Made by a program: the position numbers and the translations under genes. Source: Pseudomonas putida S13.1.2 (GTDB taxonomy: Bacteria; Pseudomonadota; Gammaproteobacteria; Pseudomonadales; Pseudomonadaceae). Taken from it: 64,000 nucleotides of DNA. The notes under the pieces were generated by a model that saw nothing but the letters and a program-made list of their open reading frames with translations, was not told the DNA's origin and did no database searches. This document shows positions 34,490 to 43,118 of the stretch, one piece after another (position 1 is the first letter of the stretch; each line of letters opens with the position of its first letter). The DNA is taken from positions 4,712,001 through 4,776,000 of the forward strand of contig NZ_CP010979.1 of the NCBI RefSeq assembly GCF_000498395.2, written 5' to 3'.

Positions 34490-35596
34490 TCAACGCTTGA
34501 CCGGCGCCGGCTGCTGCTGAGTCAGGCAGTGGATGTTGCCGCCACCCAGCAACAATTCGCGGCCCGGGATCATCACCACTTCGTGGTCAGGAAAGATCTT
34601 TGCCAGAATCGCTCTGGCTTCGGCATCTGCCGGGTCGTCGAAGCTTGGCGCAATGATGCCGCCGTTGACGATCAGGAAGTTCACGTACGAACCGGCCAGG
34701 CGCACCGACGGGTCTCGCTCCTGGCTGCCGGCCACCTGGTCGACACCGGCACACTCTTCAGCGGTGGCAAACAGCGGGCCTGGGATCGGCATCTTGTGCA
34801 CGATGAACTCGCGGCCCTTGGCATCGCGGGTGTTTTTCAACACCTCCATGGCCGCGTGGCAGCGCGCATAGTTGGGGTCGTTGGAATCATCGGTCCAGGC
34901 CAGTAACACTTCACCGGGGCGCACGTAACAGCAGAAGTTGTCGACGTGGCCGTCGGTTTCATCGTTGTACAGGCCATCCGGCAGCCACACCACGGTGTCG
35001 ACCGCCAGTTGATCGCGCAGCACGGCTTCGATCTGCTCGCGGTTCAGGTGCGGGTTGCGGTTACGGTTGAGCAGGCATTCCTCGGTGGTGATCACGGTGC
35101 CTTCACCGTCCACGTGGATCGAACCGCCCTCCAGTACGAAGCCTTCGGTCTGGTAGCGCTGGCAGCGCTCCATTTCCAGCACCTTGGCGGCCAGTTCCTC
35201 GTCGCGGTTCCACGGGGCGTACAGGCCGCCATCGAAGCCGCCCCAGGCATTGAAGCCCCAGTCCACACCACGTACTTCACCTTGGTCATTAATGACGAAG
35301 GTTGGGCCGGTATCACGCACCCAGGCGTCGTCGTTGCTGATTTCGACCACGCGAATGTTCGGCTGGTCGAGCTGGCGACGGGCATTTTCGTACTGGCCGG
35401 CGGAGGCCGCGACGGTCACAGGTTCGAAGCGCGCAATGGCCTTGGCCAGGGTAACGTGAGCAGCCTGCGCCGGCTTGCCGCCCAGGCGCCAGTTGTCCGG
35501 GCGTTCCGGCCAGACCATCCACACCTGGGTTTGCGCAGCCCACTCGGCAGGCATGTGGAAACCATCGGCACGGGGCGTGGAGTTGAGGGTTTTCAT
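34490..35596 (-). CDS. aguA: Agmatine deiminase
   Basis: AguA hydrolyses agmatine to N-carbamoylputrescine and ammonia on the route from arginine to putrescine. The 368-residue protein has the family's guanidino-modifying fold: SNDDAWVRDTGP (substrate-binding Asp/Arg), VLEGGSIHVDGEG, ETDGHVDNFCCYV (catalytic His) and the nucleophile Cys357 in LLGGGNIHCLTQQ, identical in position to the P. aeruginosa enzyme as I recall it. No aguB is adjacent here. It is monocistronic with a 277-base AT-rich upstream region carrying a palindrome. Confidence 0.97.
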   Translation of the reverse strand: MKTLNSTPRADGFHMPAEWAAQTQVWMVWPERPDNWRLGGKPAQAAHVTLAKAIARFEPVTVAASAGQYENARRQLDQPNIRVVEISNDDAWVRDTGPTFVINDQGEVRGVDWGFNAWGGFDGGLYAPWNRDEELAAKVLEMERCQRYQTEGFVLEGGSIHVDGEGTVITTEECLLNRNRNPHLNREQIEAVLRDQLAVDTVVWLPDGLYNDETDGHVDNFCCYVRPGEVLLAWTDDSNDPNYARCHAAMEVLKNTRDAKGREFIVHKMPIPGPLFATAEECAGVDQVAGSQERDPSVRLAGSYVNFLIVNGGIIAPSFDDPADAEARAILAKIFPDHEVVMIPGRELLLGGGNIHCLTQQQPAPVKR

Positions 35597-35873
35597 GGGT
35601 GACCTCTGTGATGGCCCTGAGCCGGAGTGTGCTGGGGCGTTTGTGAATTTATAACCGATATATATCGATATTTAAAGCCCGAAAACCTAAGATACTCAGG
35701 CCGCTCGGCGCCTTTAAATCGATAACAATCGACGCCCATTCCAGATCATCTGGTGTAAGGAACGCCCTGCCGTCTACCATAGCCACACCTTATGCATCCT
35801 GTTACAGCTGCGCGCGGAAATTTCCGGCAAGGCCGACTAGGGTCAATACTGGGCAACGGGCCAGCGAGCCGCT
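35597..35873. promoter_or_regulatory. Divergent promoter region of aguA and rfbC
   Basis: An AT-rich gap. The palindrome cgatatatatcg at 35656-35667 and a related taaatcgataacaatcgac segment (about 35715-35733) lie 60-140 bases upstream of aguA and could be operators. No other feature is seen. Confidence 0.45.
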
Positions 35874-36419
35874 ATGAACATCACCCCTACCGCAATCCCT
35901 GAAGTACTGATCATCGAGCCGAAGGTTTTCGGTGACAGCCGTGGTTTTTTCTTCGAGGCATTCAACGCACGCGAGTTCGCACGGCAAACCGGCGTGTGCA
36001 CCGAGTTCGTGCAGGACAACCACTCGCGGTCCATCAAGGGCGTGCTGCGTGGGCTGCACTACCAGGTGGAAAACACCCAGGGCAAGCTGGTACGGGTGGT
36101 GCACGGGGAAATCCGCGATGTCGCCGTGGACGTGCGCAAAAGCTCGCCAACGTTCGGCCAATGGGTCGCCGTGCACCTGTCGGCCGACAACCACCGCCAG
36201 CTGTGGATACCCCCCGGTTTCGCCCACGGTTTTGCGGTGGTGAGCGAATCGGCCGAGTTCCTCTACAAGACCACCGACTACTACAACCCGGGCGCCGACC
36301 GCTGCATTCGTTGGGACGACCCGCAACTGGCCATCGACTGGGCGCTGCAGCAGCCACCGCTGCTGTCGGACAAGGACAAGGTCGGCCTGCCACTGGCAGA
36401 GGCGGAACTGCTGCCTTAA
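35874..36419 (+). CDS. rfbC: dTDP-4-dehydrorhamnose 3,5-epimerase
   Basis: RmlC epimerises dTDP-4-keto-6-deoxyglucose at C3 and C5 for dTDP-L-rhamnose synthesis. The 181-residue cupin protein shows EPKVFGDSRGFFFEAFN, the catalytic His in VLRGLHYQ, GEIRDVAVDVRKSSPTFG, the IPPGFAHGFAVVSE motif and a C-terminal DPQLAIDW. It has lost its usual partners rmlB, rmlD and rmlA, which are not in this window, and stands immediately before the dctBD pair, 39 bases away, the order seen in P. aeruginosa. Confidence 0.96.
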   Translation: MNITPTAIPEVLIIEPKVFGDSRGFFFEAFNAREFARQTGVCTEFVQDNHSRSIKGVLRGLHYQVENTQGKLVRVVHGEIRDVAVDVRKSSPTFGQWVAVHLSADNHRQLWIPPGFAHGFAVVSESAEFLYKTTDYYNPGADRCIRWDDPQLAIDWALQQPPLLSDKDKVGLPLAEAELLP

Positions 36420-36461
36420 CTAGCGCATAATTGCGTCAGACTTTTCTGGCGCATTTACGTG

Positions 36462-38276
36462 ATGATTGCAAAACCCACGCCCCCACGCCGTCCCCGCTGG
36501 CGCAGCCTGGCCCTGTTGGCCCTGTGCCTGGCCCCCTTACTGTGGCCCCTGCACCATTTGGCCGAACGCTATTACCAGGAAGAGCTGGCCTCGCAGAACC
36601 GCCAGACCCTCGACCTGTACGTCGCCAACCTGCTCGGCACCCTGCACCGTTACGAAACGCTGCCACAGATCCTCGGCGACCTGCCGGCGCTACGTGGCGT
36701 GCTGGCCGACCCGTTCCGCCTGGAAGCGGTGACCAACGCCAACCGCCTGCTCAAGGGCATCGTGCAGCAGACCGGTGCCGAGGTGATGTACCTGATGGAC
36801 GTCAGCGGCAACACCCTGGCCGCGTCCAACTGGGACAAGCACGACAGCTTCGTCGGCCGCAACTTCGCCTTCCGCCCCTATTTCAACGAAGCCATGGCCG
36901 GCCACCTGGGCCGCTTCTTCGGCCAGGGCACCACCTCGGCCAAACGCGGCTACTTCTTTGCCGCAGCCGTGCGGGACGGCGAGCGTATTGTTGGCGTGCT
37001 GGTGGTCAAGGTTGACCTCGACCACACCGAAACCCTTTGGGGCCGCACCCCCGAGCAGCTGTTACTGACCGATCACAATGGTGTGGTCATCCTGACTTCG
37101 CGGCCCGACTGGCGCTTCCGTGCTACCCGCACGCTGACCGAGGCCGAGCGCCAGGCCATCATCGCCATCCAGCCCTACCCAACCCAGGCCCCACAACCGC
37201 TGGTGCTCAGCCCGGACGCCTGGATCACCCAGACCCGCGACATCAAGGAAACCGGCTGGCAGGTCAGCATCCTCGCCCCGCGCATGCTGGTCGACCGCTC
37301 GGTGCAAACGGTAATGGCCATCGGTGCCGGTACGCTGCTGGTAGTGATGCTGCTGGCCGGCCTGGTCATGCAACGGCGGCGCCACTATATCGACCGCATC
37401 GACTTCGAGGCCCGTGGCCGCCAAGAGCTGGAAAAGCGTGTGGCAGAACGTACCGCCGACCTTGAAGGCCTGAACACCCGGCTGAAAAATGCCGTGCTGG
37501 AACGCGAAAACGCCCAGCAGGAAGCGGTGCGCGCCCAGGACGAACTGGTGCAGGCCGGCAAGCTGTCGGTACTCGGCACCATGTCGGCCAGCATCAGCCA
37601 CGAGCTGAACCAGCCGCTGGCGGCCATCCGCAGTTACGCGGAAAACGCCGAGATCCTGCTCGACCACCAACGCACCGATGACGCCCGCGGCAACCTCAAG
37701 CTGATCGGCGAGCTGACCGGGCGCATGGCCTCGATCATCGCCCACCTGCGCGCCTTTGCCCGCCGCGACCGGCATGCCCCGGAAAGCGTGGCCCTGCAAC
37801 CGGCCCTGGACGATGCCCTGGCACTGCTGGCCAAACGCCGCCGGGCAATGGCCGTTGAGCTGATCCGCGACCTGCCGGAGGCGACCTTGTGGGTACAGGC
37901 CGGTGAAACCCGCCTGCGCCAGGTGCTCGGCAACCTGCTGGCCAATGCCCTCGACGCCTTGACCGAAAAGGCCAACCCGCGCCGCTTGTGGCTAAGTGCC
38001 GAGCAGCGCGATGACTGCGTCTACCTGTACATCCGCGACAACGGCCCCGGTTTCAGCCGCCAGGCCCTGGAGCATGCCAAGGAGCCGTTCTTCACCACCA
38101 AGACCCGCACCCAGGGCCTGGGCCTGGGCCTGGCCATCTGCGAAAGCCTGATGCGCGCCTTGGGCGGTGAACTGCTGCTGGCCAACCACCCGGAAGGTGG
38201 CGCACTGCTGACCCTGCAACTGCGTGTGGCCGCGCCCGGCGCTACGTTGCCCAATTCGGAGGACCCCTCGGCATGA
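36462..38276 (+). CDS. dctB: C4-dicarboxylate-type sensor histidine kinase DctB
   Basis: A 604-residue sensor kinase. The N-terminus has one helix (LALLALCLAPLLWPL), then a large periplasmic PDC/Cache domain (about residues 40-275, with TGAEVMYLMDVSGNTLAASNW and KRGYFFAAAV) that binds C4-dicarboxylates in DctB. A second helix (GAGTLLVVMLLAGLVM), a coiled coil (REENAQQEAVRAQDEL-like, about 330-365), the H-box SASISHELNQPLAAIRSYAEN and ATPase boxes follow. Its stop overlaps the dctD start (ATGA). A GTG three bases upstream is an alternative start. The transporter genes dctPQM are not next to it. Confidence 0.9.
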   Translation: MIAKPTPPRRPRWRSLALLALCLAPLLWPLHHLAERYYQEELASQNRQTLDLYVANLLGTLHRYETLPQILGDLPALRGVLADPFRLEAVTNANRLLKGIVQQTGAEVMYLMDVSGNTLAASNWDKHDSFVGRNFAFRPYFNEAMAGHLGRFFGQGTTSAKRGYFFAAAVRDGERIVGVLVVKVDLDHTETLWGRTPEQLLLTDHNGVVILTSRPDWRFRATRTLTEAERQAIIAIQPYPTQAPQPLVLSPDAWITQTRDIKETGWQVSILAPRMLVDRSVQTVMAIGAGTLLVVMLLAGLVMQRRRHYIDRIDFEARGRQELEKRVAERTADLEGLNTRLKNAVLERENAQQEAVRAQDELVQAGKLSVLGTMSASISHELNQPLAAIRSYAENAEILLDHQRTDDARGNLKLIGELTGRMASIIAHLRAFARRDRHAPESVALQPALDDALALLAKRRRAMAVELIRDLPEATLWVQAGETRLRQVLGNLLANALDALTEKANPRRLWLSAEQRDDCVYLYIRDNGPGFSRQALEHAKEPFFTTKTRTQGLGLGLAICESLMRALGGELLLANHPEGGALLTLQLRVAAPGATLPNSEDPSA

Positions 38277-39679
38277 CCACCGAGACACTGATCGACAGCC
38301 AAGCCCAGGTCATCCTGGTCGACGACGACCCGCACCTGCGCCAGGCCCTGAGCCAGACCCTGGACCTGGCGGGGCTCAAGGTGGTCGCCCTGGCCGATGC
38401 CCAAGGCCTGGCCGACCGTATCGAGGCTGACTGGCCCGGTGTGGTGGTCAGCGACATCCGCATGCCCGGCATCGATGGCCTGCAACTGTTGGAGCAGCTG
38501 CACGGCCGCGACAGCGAGCTGCCGGTGCTGCTGATTACCGGCCATGGCGATGTGCCGCTGGCGGTGCAGGCAATGCGCGCCGGGGCTTATGATTTTCTGG
38601 AAAAACCCTTCGCCACAGACGCCCTGCTCGACAGCGTGCGCCGGGCCCTGGCCCTGCGCCGCCTGGTACTGGACAACCGCAGCCTGCGCCTGGCACTCAG
38701 CGACCGCCAGCAACTGGCCACCCGCCTGGTCGGCCATTCGCCCTCCATGCTGCGCCTGCGCGAGCAGATCGGCGCCCTGGCCGGCACCCGCGCCGATGTG
38801 CTGATCCTGGGTGAAACCGGCGCTGGCAAAGAGGTGGTGGCGCGCGCCCTGCACGACTTGTCCAGCCGCCGCGACGGCCCGTTCGTGGCGATCAATGCCG
38901 GTGCGCTGGCCGAGTCGGTGGTCGAAAGCGAGCTGTTCGGCCATGAGCCCGGCGCGTTCACCGGCGCGCAGAAGCGCCGTATCGGCAAATTCGAGTTCGC
39001 CAACGGCGGCACGCTGTTCCTCGACGAAATCGAGAGCATGAGCCTGGATGTGCAGGTAAAACTGCTGCGCATGTTGCAGGAACGGGTGGTCGAGCGGCTA
39101 GGCGGCAACCAGCTGATCCCCCTGGATATCCGCATCATTGCCGCGACCAAGGAAGACCTGCGCCAGTCCGCCGACCAGGGGCGCTTTCGGGCCGACCTGT
39201 ATTACCGCCTGAACGTGGCGCCGTTGCGTATTCCACCGCTGCGCGAGCGCGGCGATGACATCCTGGTGCTGTTCCAGCACTTCGCCGATGCCGCCAGCCA
39301 GCGCCATGGCCTGCCACCGCACGCCCTCCAGCCTGCCCAGCGTGCCGTGCTGCTGCGCCACCCCTGGCCAGGCAATGTGCGCGAGCTGCAGAACGCCGCC
39401 GAGCGTTTCGCCCTTGGCCTGGAACTGGCCCTGGACGGCCAGGCGCCGCCGGCGACAGCACCGGCGCTGCCCATGCCGAGCGGCAACCTCAGCGAGCAGG
39501 TCGAGCACTTCGAACGCTCGCTGATCGCCGCCGAACTGGCCCAGCCACACAGTTCCATGCGCAGCCTGGCCGAGGCGCTGGGCATCCCCCGCAAAACCCT
39601 GCACGACAAGCTGCGCAAGCACGGCTTGAGCTTTGACGGCGCCAGCGGCGGGCACGACGATCAAGAGGACCACCGTTGA
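38273..39679 (+). CDS. dctD: Sigma-54-dependent response regulator DctD
   Basis: A 468-residue NtrC-family activator. The receiver carries phosphoacceptor Asp61 in VVVSDIRMPGIDG. The AAA+ domain has Walker A GETGAGKE (residues 180-187), the sigma-54-contacting GAFTGA loop (227-232) and LFLDEIESM Walker B. A Fis-type helix-turn-helix ends the protein (MRSLAEALGIPRKTLHDKLRKHG). With DctB it should activate C4-dicarboxylate transport genes from sigma-54 promoters elsewhere. It overlaps dctB by 4 bases and the next gene by 1 base. Confidence 0.95.
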   Translation: MTTETLIDSQAQVILVDDDPHLRQALSQTLDLAGLKVVALADAQGLADRIEADWPGVVVSDIRMPGIDGLQLLEQLHGRDSELPVLLITGHGDVPLAVQAMRAGAYDFLEKPFATDALLDSVRRALALRRLVLDNRSLRLALSDRQQLATRLVGHSPSMLRLREQIGALAGTRADVLILGETGAGKEVVARALHDLSSRRDGPFVAINAGALAESVVESELFGHEPGAFTGAQKRRIGKFEFANGGTLFLDEIESMSLDVQVKLLRMLQERVVERLGGNQLIPLDIRIIAATKEDLRQSADQGRFRADLYYRLNVAPLRIPPLRERGDDILVLFQHFADAASQRHGLPPHALQPAQRAVLLRHPWPGNVRELQNAAERFALGLELALDGQAPPATAPALPMPSGNLSEQVEHFERSLIAAELAQPHSSMRSLAEALGIPRKTLHDKLRKHGLSFDGASGGHDDQEDHR

Positions 39680-40134
39680 TGAACACCGATAGCCAGTACC
39701 TGCAGTCCGTACTGCACAGCGACATCCCGCTGACCCGCGAAATGGGCCTGGAAGTGATCGATTGGCAGCAGCACACCCTGCGCCTGCAACTGCCGCTGGC
39801 GGCCAACGTCAACCACAAGAGCACCATGTTTGGCGGCAGCCTGTATTGCGCGGCAGTGCTGGTGGGCTGGGGCTGGCTGCACCTGCGCCTGCGAGCGCTG
39901 GGGATCGATGATGGGCACATCGTTATCCAGGAAGGACAGATCAGTTATCCGTTACCGGTTACCGGTGCGGCGGTGGCGCGGTGTGCAGCGCCCGACGAAA
40001 AGACCTGGGAGCGATTCCTGGCCATGTACCAGCGCCGTGGGCGGGCGCGGTTGACGTTGGAAACCACGGTGAGCAATGCCGGCAGTGACGAGCCTGCGGT
40101 GAAATTCAGCGGCCAGTACGTGCTGCACCGCTAA
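39679..40134 (+). CDS. YiiD-C/thioesterase-like domain protein
   Basis: A 151-residue protein with a hotdog-fold thioesterase domain of the YiiD C-terminal type (LTREMGLEVIDWQQHTLRLQ, NVNHKSTMFGGSLYCAAVLVGWGW, SGQYVLHR). Its start codon shares the final A of the dctD stop, so it is translated with the two-component genes, an odd pairing. I infer an acyl-CoA or related thioesterase, substrate unknown. A REP pair follows. Confidence 0.82.
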   Translation: MNTDSQYLQSVLHSDIPLTREMGLEVIDWQQHTLRLQLPLAANVNHKSTMFGGSLYCAAVLVGWGWLHLRLRALGIDDGHIVIQEGQISYPLPVTGAAVARCAAPDEKTWERFLAMYQRRGRARLTLETTVSNAGSDEPAVKFSGQYVLHR

Positions 40135-40151
40135 TGCGACTAACACGGCCC

Positions 40152-40271
40152 CTGTAGGAGCGGCCTTGTGTCGCGATCGGGCCGCAAAGCGGCCCCGGCA
40201 ATTTCGGTGGCGAAGCTGAAACCTTGGGGCCGCGCTGCGGCCCGATCGCGACGCAAGGCCGCTCCTACAGG
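40152..40271. repeat. REP pair, ggagcggccttgtgtcgcga type
   Basis: Inverted copies tgtaggagcggccttgtgtc / gacgcaaggccgctcctaca with inner hairpins gggccgcaaagcggcccc and ggggccgcgctgcggccc, between convergent genes. Confidence 0.9.
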
Positions 40272-40281
40272 AGGTGTGCTG

Positions 40282-41100
40282 CTAGATCAGGCTCAGGAAG
40301 GCCTGGCGCCATGCAGCATTGGCGGGCAACGCCATGAAATACGGATTTAGCAGCGACTCACGTGGCGGGTACCGGAACGGCAAGCCATCCAGCCCGATCA
40401 CTTCGCCGCCGGCCCCTTCCACCACACCCTGCGCCGCCGCAGTGTCCCACTGCGAAGTCGGCGCCAGGCGCGGATAACAATCGGCGCTACCCTCAGCCAG
40501 CAGGCAGAACTTCAACGAACTGCCTATATTGGCCAGTTCCAGCTCACCCACCGCAGCCCCAAGGCCGGCCAACAGCGCTTCCTGCTCCGGGCTGGAATGC
40601 CGACGGCTGGCCACCACGGTAAAACGCTCGCCCTGCGCGGGTGCGTTGCGTACCTGGATCGGCTGGGCTGCCTCACCGGCATCCGCACGCCAGGCCCCCA
40701 TGCCGCGCCCACCGAAATAGCAGCGCCCATTGGTGGGCATCGACACCACGCCAAACACCACCTCGCCGTTTTCAACCAGGGCAATGTTGACCGTGAACTC
40801 CTCGCTGCCGGCAATGAACTCCTTGGTGCCGTCCAGCGGGTCGACCAGCCACCAGCGGCTCCAACCCTCACGCTCGGCCAGCGCAATATTGCAGTCTTCC
40901 TCGGACAGCACCGGAATATGCGGCGCCAGCGCCAGCAGGCCATCGGCAATCACCCGGTGCGCTGCCAGGTCGGCGGCGGTCACCGGCGAATTGTCGGCCT
41001 TGTTGGTCACGGCCACGTCGGCACGCCAGAACGGCAGGATCGCCTCGCCAGCGGTCAGTGCCAGCTTGACCACTTCGTGCATCAGTTGCAGGTCGTTCAT
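40282..41100 (-). CDS. cysQ: 3'(2'),5'-bisphosphate nucleotidase
   Basis: CysQ hydrolyses PAP (3'-phosphoadenosine 5'-phosphate), the by-product of sulfate assimilation. The 272-residue protein belongs to the inositol monophosphatase fold: metal-binding motifs SEEDCN and VDPLDGTKEFIAGSEEFTVNIAL, and a C-terminal WDTAAAQGVVEGAGGEV. It overlaps nudE by 4 bases (ATGA), the conserved cysQ-nudE pairing. Confidence 0.96.
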   Translation of the reverse strand: MNDLQLMHEVVKLALTAGEAILPFWRADVAVTNKADNSPVTAADLAAHRVIADGLLALAPHIPVLSEEDCNIALAEREGWSRWWLVDPLDGTKEFIAGSEEFTVNIALVENGEVVFGVVSMPTNGRCYFGGRGMGAWRADAGEAAQPIQVRNAPAQGERFTVVASRRHSSPEQEALLAGLGAAVGELELANIGSSLKFCLLAEGSADCYPRLAPTSQWDTAAAQGVVEGAGGEVIGLDGLPFRYPPRESLLNPYFMALPANAAWRQAFLSLI

Positions 41101-41663
41101 AGCTCCAGCAGACCCCGCTGGATCATCAGGTCACGGGCCAGGTACAGCGCCGCCAGGGCACGCCCCTCGGTGAACTGTGGGTGCATGGCCAATGCCGACA
41201 ACTCGCGCAGGTTGACCTTGTCGACCCGCATCGGCTCTGGCTCATCGCCTTCCAGGCGCTCTTCGTACAGGTCGGTGGCCAGCACCACCTGGATCTTCTG
41301 GCTCATGTAGCCCGGCGACAGCGACAGCTCGGTCAGGTGCTCCAGCTGGCGTGCGCCAAAACCGGCTTCTTCCTTGAGCTCCCGGTCGGCTGCCGCCAGC
41401 ACATCCTCGCCCGGCTCGATCAGGCCCTTGGGCAACGACAGCTCGTATTCATCGGTGCCGCCACAGTATTCCTCCACCAGCACGGCATGCTCGGCGTCGA
41501 GCATGGCCACGATCATCACTGCGCCGTAGCCGTTACCCCGGCCCACCAAACGCTCGTAGGTACGCTCAGTGCCATTGCTGAAGCGCAATTGTACGGCTTC
41601 GACGCGGAACAGACGGCTGCTGGCGACGATTTCGCGGCTGAGGACGGTGGGTTTCTGGCGCAT
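41097..41663 (-). CDS. nudE: ADP compounds hydrolase NudE (Nudix)
   Basis: A 188-residue Nudix hydrolase. The Nudix box is GLIEPGEDVLAAADRELKEEAGF in the family pattern (Gly, then REXXEE with Glu near residues 108-112). NudE cleaves ADP-ribose, Ap3A and NADH, removing toxic ADP compounds. It is the upstream gene of the coupled nudE-cysQ pair and divergent from yrfG, 65 bases away. Confidence 0.95.
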   Translation of the reverse strand: MRQKPTVLSREIVASSRLFRVEAVQLRFSNGTERTYERLVGRGNGYGAVMIVAMLDAEHAVLVEEYCGGTDEYELSLPKGLIEPGEDVLAAADRELKEEAGFGARQLEHLTELSLSPGYMSQKIQVVLATDLYEERLEGDEPEPMRVDKVNLRELSALAMHPQFTEGRALAALYLARDLMIQRGLLEL

Positions 41664-41727
41664 GGGGCGGCTCCTTGGCGTGAACGGGTTACTATACCGT
41701 GGCTAGCCGACTGATCGAGAGTTTCCC

Positions 41728-42390
41728 ATGCCTGTTATTCCCTGGTCTGCCATCGATACCGTCCTGCTGGACATGGACGGCACCCTGCTCGACCTGCATT
41801 ACGACAACCGCTTCTGGCTGGAGCACCTGCCCCAGCGCTATGCCGAGCTGCACGGGGTGAGCCTGGCCATGGCGCAAATGGAGCTGCAGCCACTGTTCGA
41901 GCGCAATGCCGGCACGCTGAACTGGTATTGCCTGGACTTCTGGAGCCGCGAGTTGCGCCTGCCGATCCGTGAGCTGAAGCAGGAAATCGCCGACCTGATC
42001 GCCCTGCGTCCAGACGCCGATACCTTCCTGGCGGCAATCCGCAAGGCGGGCAAACGCGTGGTGATGATCACCAATGCTCACCGCGACTCGCTGTCGCTGA
42101 AGCTGGAACGGGTGGAACTGGCGCCTTATTTCGAACGGCTGATCAGCTCGCACGATTATGGCTACCCCAAGGAAAGCCCGCAGTTCTGGGATGCCTTGCA
42201 GGCAGATATTGGCTTTGAGCCAGGGCGCAGCCTGTTCATTGATGACACGCTGGCGATTCTGCGCAGCGCGCGGCGGTTTGGTGTGGGGCACTTGCTGGCG
42301 GTGCGCCAGCCGGATAGCCAGGCAGGGCCGCGGGACACTGAAGAATTTGCGGCGGTCGAGGATTACCGGGAATTACTGGTAGGCCTATGA
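41728..42390 (+). CDS. yrfG: HAD-family GMP/IMP nucleotidase YrfG
   Basis: A 220-residue haloacid dehalogenase-type phosphatase. Motif I is DTVLLDMDGTLLDL with nucleophile Asp, motif II is VMITNAHRDS, and motif III/IV are YPKESPQFWDAL and SLFIDDTLAIL. YrfG dephosphorylates purine mononucleotides. Divergent neighbour of nudE; together with cysQ this is a nucleotide clean-up cluster. Confidence 0.94.
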   Translation: MPVIPWSAIDTVLLDMDGTLLDLHYDNRFWLEHLPQRYAELHGVSLAMAQMELQPLFERNAGTLNWYCLDFWSRELRLPIRELKQEIADLIALRPDADTFLAAIRKAGKRVVMITNAHRDSLSLKLERVELAPYFERLISSHDYGYPKESPQFWDALQADIGFEPGRSLFIDDTLAILRSARRFGVGHLLAVRQPDSQAGPRDTEEFAAVEDYRELLVGL

Positions 42391-42484
42391 GGCCCTCTTC
42401 GCGGGTGAACCCGCTCCCACAGGTACTGCGCCAGCCGTGAGAGGGCGCTCAACCTGTGGGAGCGGGTTCACCCGCGAAGAGGCC
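42391..42484. repeat. REP pair
   Basis: Inverted copies ctcttcgcgggtgaacccgc/tcccacagg and cctgtgggagcgggttcacc/cgcgaagaggcc, directly after yrfG. Confidence 0.9.
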
Positions 42485-42501
42485 GGTACAGGTTTCAGAG
42501 A

Positions 42502-42942
42502 TCAGTCAGGAATACGCAGCACCTGCCCCGGGTAGATCTTGTCCGGGTGCGACAGCATCGGCTTGTTGGCCTCGAAGATCTTGTTGTACTGGTTGGCATT
42601 GCCATAAACCACCACAGAGATGGCCGACAGCGTGTCGCCCTTTTTCACAGTGACGAACCTTGCCGCCTTCACCACTGGCCCGGTCACGGTGATCTGGTCA
42701 TCCACGCTGGCCACACCATTGATGTTGCCGGCTGCAAGAATGATCTTTTCCTTCTCCTCCTGGCTGGCCACTTCACCCTTGAGGGTGATCGTGTCTCCCT
42801 CTACAGTGGCGGTGATGTTCGGGTTGCCCAGGCCGACACTTTCCACGTGTTTCTTCAGTTGCTCTTCGGCATTGGCGTTACCGGGGGTGAGCAGGTCGAT
42901 CAACTTCTCGCCGGCTTCCTTCACGAAACTGAACAGGCTCAT
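42502..42942 (-). CDS. BON and LysM domain protein (YgaU/Kbp-like)
   Basis: A 146-residue protein with a BON domain (residues about 20-85, NITATVEGDTITLKGEV) and a C-terminal LysM domain (about 95-145, KKGDTLSAISVVVYGNANQYNKI then ILSHPDKIYPGQVLRIPD-like). E. coli Kbp (YgaU) of this architecture binds potassium in the cytosol, and the lack of a signal peptide agrees with a cytosolic place. The start MSLFSFVKEAGEKLIDLL at 42942 has ggagagc upstream. Monocistronic. Confidence 0.9.
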   Translation of the reverse strand: MSLFSFVKEAGEKLIDLLTPGNANAEEQLKKHVESVGLGNPNITATVEGDTITLKGEVASQEEKEKIILAAGNINGVASVDDQITVTGPVVKAARFVTVKKGDTLSAISVVVYGNANQYNKIFEANKPMLSHPDKIYPGQVLRIPD

Positions 42943-43118
42943 TGCGCTCTCCTTGTTGACGAAACCTCGGACACAGGAGTCTAGGCCAGCTTTTCCACTC
43001 CTGCCCCAGTGCGACCAATCGACGCGGTCTATCAAGGCATAGACCCTAGCGATTAGACGCGGCCGGCCCGCAAGCCTAGGCTTGTGCTATCAGAAAGCCG
43101 CCGGTATTCAACACCCCG

